DNA of 64,000 nucleotides from positions 310,001 to 374,000 of the forward strand of contig OX595999.1 in the NCBI GenBank assembly GCA_951394045.1. The letters are read 5' to 3'. The notes under the pieces were generated by a model, which was not told the DNA's origin, searched no databases, and was given only the letters and a program-made list of their open reading frames with translations. The translations under genes were made by a program, and so were the position numbers. Numbering within the stretch: position 1 is the stretch's first letter; each line of letters starts with the position of its first letter. Shown here in pieces: positions 61,302 through 64,000 of the stretch. This stretch comes from Nitzschia sp. DOCU1 (taxonomy: Eukaryota > Bacillariophyta > Bacillariophyceae > Bacillariales > Bacillariaceae).

Positions 61302-64000
61302 CTAGCGCAAGGAGCGCCTCCTGAGTTGGTGTGGAAGAGGCGGCAATTTGGCTTTTTGTGACGGAAGTGGCGAGGGCGATCGGATAGGCTTTGGCGGTTC
61401 TTCCGCAGGCTTTGGCTCTTCCTTTGGCGTTGGCTGATATTGCTCCATCAGACTCTTTAGAACGTCCTCCCCCTTGTTGGCCCACTCCCGGCGATTTTCA
61501 AGAGCATAGTTCAGGTACTCGTCCGAACTCACTCCAAAGACACCGCAATCTTTGAGTTTCTTTGCCAATGGAATAATGTAGTTGTCGAAGAAACCAAGCT
61601 CGCCTTGGTACCAAAACTCCGCCGGATTCTTGTCCATTCGTCCTGTTTGGAAAGCAACCGTCATTTCTGCAAAGAGGCGTTCGTTCCACTTGCGGTAAAT
61701 ATGCCAATGCTGCATCGTATGGGCGACATCCGAGGCTTGAATCAAGTGCTCAATCACAATCGTCGCTTTTCGATTGATATCGTCCTTTGAAGAAAGAGCA
61801 TCGGCGGGCCGCGCACTGAAGGCAACTTCCCAGCGGTTCTTACGGAGTGTCTGCAGCTGTTTGTCAAAGATATCCGTTGCCAGAACAGTATTTGCCAGTA
61901 GCTGGCGGAATCGTTCAAGCTCAAACGGATCAGCGTAAATGGTCCGTCGTAAGTCATAGAATCTCGGATCCATGAGCGTATCCCAGGCCAAAACGATCGA
62001 ATTTTGTTCTGCGACACTCTTGTTCTTGAAAAGCTGGGCAAGTTTGTGCTCCTCCTTGATGAGCTGGAAATTACTGACTCCCAAATGGTCGACATCGTGA
62101 ATCAAAGCTGCCAGAACGACACTAAATTGTGTCATAGGATCACTGTTGATACCGTACGTGTGGTCGTGCATATTGGAGGCTGCATTCGCTGCATCAATGT
62201 CATCAACGTCGGGAGCCACGATCCGTGAAAGAAGTTTGGAGACACTCATCATGACGTGACTATAGTTTGACGCAAAATGAAAGGTTAGAGCGCCATGGAT
62301 AACTTATTGTCCCCCGGATAGTATCAGTTGTCTTACCTAGCGTGTTCAAAGTTGTGAAAGTTGTTGTCCCTGTACATGAGCGCGATCATGGTCACATAGA
62401 GACGCATTTGTTCCACGACTTCTGTAGGAAGCTCAATCAAGTTGGGATCTTCCTGACGCTTGTAGATTCGCTGATTAAACTCTGGCAATGCAATGATTTC
62501 CACAACTTCATCCAATACCATGAATTTCTTTCGGATATCTTGTTCTGTTTGCGTCAGCATCATGTCGTAGTTACGACGGTTGCCTGCGGCATTTCGCTTG
62601 GCAACAATTTGCTTCAAGAGTCGCAACAGCACATCAACGTTCCACTTTACCAATCGTCCAATCTTATCCGGTAGTTCCACGTCGTCCGCCGACGTAGCCT
62701 GTAGATTCGCCTTGCGAGCAAGTTCCTGTGGAACCGGGGTTGCCGCTTGATTATTGCAAGACTCGTCCAAAGCCCGCATTTCACTCGCACTTAAATCTCC
62801 TGTCGAGCCACCTCCACCATTGACGTCGTCCTTGAGAAGTAACCAATATGTTTGAAGCTTGCCTTTGCCCTTTGCTTCGACCTCTTGTTCACGGCGCTTG
62901 ACCCAATGGCCCTTATTGGCAAGCTGCAATAGCTCGGCAGTTTCCATCGACACGTGAATATGGTTTCGTTTTCCCGTACTTTCGATGCGAGCCGCCGTAT
63001 TGACGGTATCTCCAAAGAGCTGGAATCGCGACTTGTCACCCCGAAGGACACCCGCCGTCACCGGTCCACTGTGTAGTCCCACTCGGATCGCCAAATCACC
63101 TGTATCAAGGTTAGAGCCATGGGGTTAGAAAGAGAAACGAAATCGTTTATGGAAGGCCACTGCAAAAAATGCGAACTTACCTGTATCAGGTCCAAGTGTA
63201 ACTTCCAGCTGACTGACTAGGTCACCAAACTTTTGAACGCATTCCCTAGCGAATCGTGCCATGGCCAATGCGTGATCTTTGCGAGGCTCGGGTAAACCCG
63301 TCACGGCCACGTAGCAGTCTCCAACCGTTTCGACTTTGAACACCTTGCGTCGCTTTGCCGTTTGATCAAACGCATGGTACACAGTTTCCAAGAGAGTGAA
63401 GACTTGCGAGGGTTCTCGAACAGACGACCAGGCTGTAAAGCCGGCGATATCGGCAAACATGACCGTGCTATAGTAACAAGAATAGAAGAACGAATACGGG
63501 TGAGTCCGTGCTGTTTCGAATTCCATCCACCACGACAACACAAAAGTGTACTCACGTATGCGGGAACAAGTCAGCAATCGGCTTTTCATCAAAAGGTTCT
63601 GCTCGATTGCTCTTATCAATATGATGCTTGCCAATCTCCGCCGCATCTTCATTCATAAATGTCTTGAGCTGGTACTTGGCACTCTTGACAGGATCCATAC
63701 TCTTTTTGCGACGTTTCTTGGAATCTGCCTTGCTATTACTATCTTCATTTCCATTCTTGGACTCATCCTTGTTAGTCGTGCTAGTTTCTTCATGGTTTCC
63801 AAACAAACGATCTCGAATCGTTTTGGGATACAAAATAGACAAAATACGTTCGGATTGAGCCGCAATGGCCAGGATACGACGTTGTCGTGAGTGGACGGCA
63901 CAGTCATACAAACCAAACATGATGGACATGACCAAAAAGATGGACACGACAACTGTAGTAATGACAGCGGGTCGTTGGTCATTGAATTCGTCATAAAAGT
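61302..64000 (-). CDS. Receptor-type guanylate cyclase-PDE, partial (5' end outside window)
   Basis: Exons in transcript order: >64000-63558, 63467-63181, 63099-62337, 62259-61302; introns of 90, 81 and 77 bp. The part seen starts just before TM2 (PAVITTVVVSIFLVMSIMFG). A basic linker follows, then the cyclase domain TVMFADIAGFTAWSS (metal Asp), FKVETVGDCYVAVTGLP (Glu at the purine position) and FQLFGDTVNTAAR. The PDE domain has HNFEHASHV and HDVDHLGVSNFQL with EQNSIVLAWDTLMDPRF. It ends in a Pro/Glu/Lys-rich tail, unlike the Gln-rich tail of the 1-5 kb paralogue. All visible catalytic residues are present. It should act as a membrane cGMP maker and breaker. Orientation is opposite to the first copy. 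Confidence 0.9.

Noticed and set aside
1..64000. CRISPR arrays, prokaryotic operons, phage or secretion systems
   Set aside because: No regularly spaced repeats; introns and long intergenic gaps show this is eukaryotic nuclear DNA.

Overview
This is nuclear DNA of a photosynthetic stramenopile, most likely a pennate diatom (Seminavis robusta or a relative; the species is an inference). The reasons are: introns of about 75-113 bp with GTAAGT/GTACGT donors; a fused receptor nucleotide cyclase-phosphodiesterase; a CRAL-TRIO-like protein of the type expanded in diatoms; an HSF transcription factor; LRR and helicase-associated-domain proteins; a plastid precursor with an A/F cleavage context; and a CoDi-like Ty1/copia retrotransposon. 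Genes were spliced by hand from frame continuity, splice consensus and paralogue or family comparison.

Layout. 1.2-5.2 kb (+): five-exon receptor-type guanylate cyclase-PDE. 5.7-6.9 kb (-): CRAL-TRIO-like protein. 7.8-10.4 kb (+): FadH-type 2,4-dienoyl-CoA reductase. 10.9-13.0 kb (+): inward-rectifier-type K+ channel. 13.0-13.9 kb (-): plastid-targeted DUF1997-like protein. 14.4-15.6 kb (-): HSF. 16.5-23.4 kb: one complete, young copia element (276-bp LTRs with 2 differences, 5-bp TSD). 24.2-25.6 kb: non-autonomous DNA transposon with perfect 28-bp TIRs and many subterminal CCTGGAAA motifs. 26.7-27.2 kb: Penelope-like GIY-YIG remnant. 27.8-28.3 kb (+): small membrane protein. 29.1-31.2 kb (-): TKL-like kinase with EF-hand tail. 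32.9-36.9 kb (+): tandem pair of SLC1 amino-acid transporters. 37.7-39.4 kb (+): LRR membrane protein. 39.7-40.6 kb (-): Asp/Asn beta-hydroxylase-like protein. 40.9-42.6 kb: second TIR element (TA duplication). 42.7 kb (+): small acidic protein. 45.1-46.2 kb (+): helicase-associated-domain protein. 46.4-47.9 kb (-): broken flavin monooxygenase, beside its intact paralogue at 48.6-50.4 kb (-). 51.1-53.5 kb (-): HID1. 54.2-56.4 kb (-): ankyrin-like protein. 57.3-58.3 kb (+): mitochondrial carrier. 59.9-60.7 kb (+): diatom-type hypothetical. 61.3-64.0 kb (-): second cyclase-PDE, cut by the window edge.

Functional themes are cyclic-nucleotide signalling (two fused cyclase-PDE receptors), membrane transport (Kir, SLC1 pair, SLC25) and local gene duplication (SLC1, FMO and perhaps cyclase-PDE). 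No operon-like organisation is expected or seen. The most unusual items are the copia element's reading-frame layout and collagen-like Gag, the loss of the carboxylate-binding arginine in both SLC1 copies, the motif-dense TIR element, and intron differences between the two cyclase-PDE genes.
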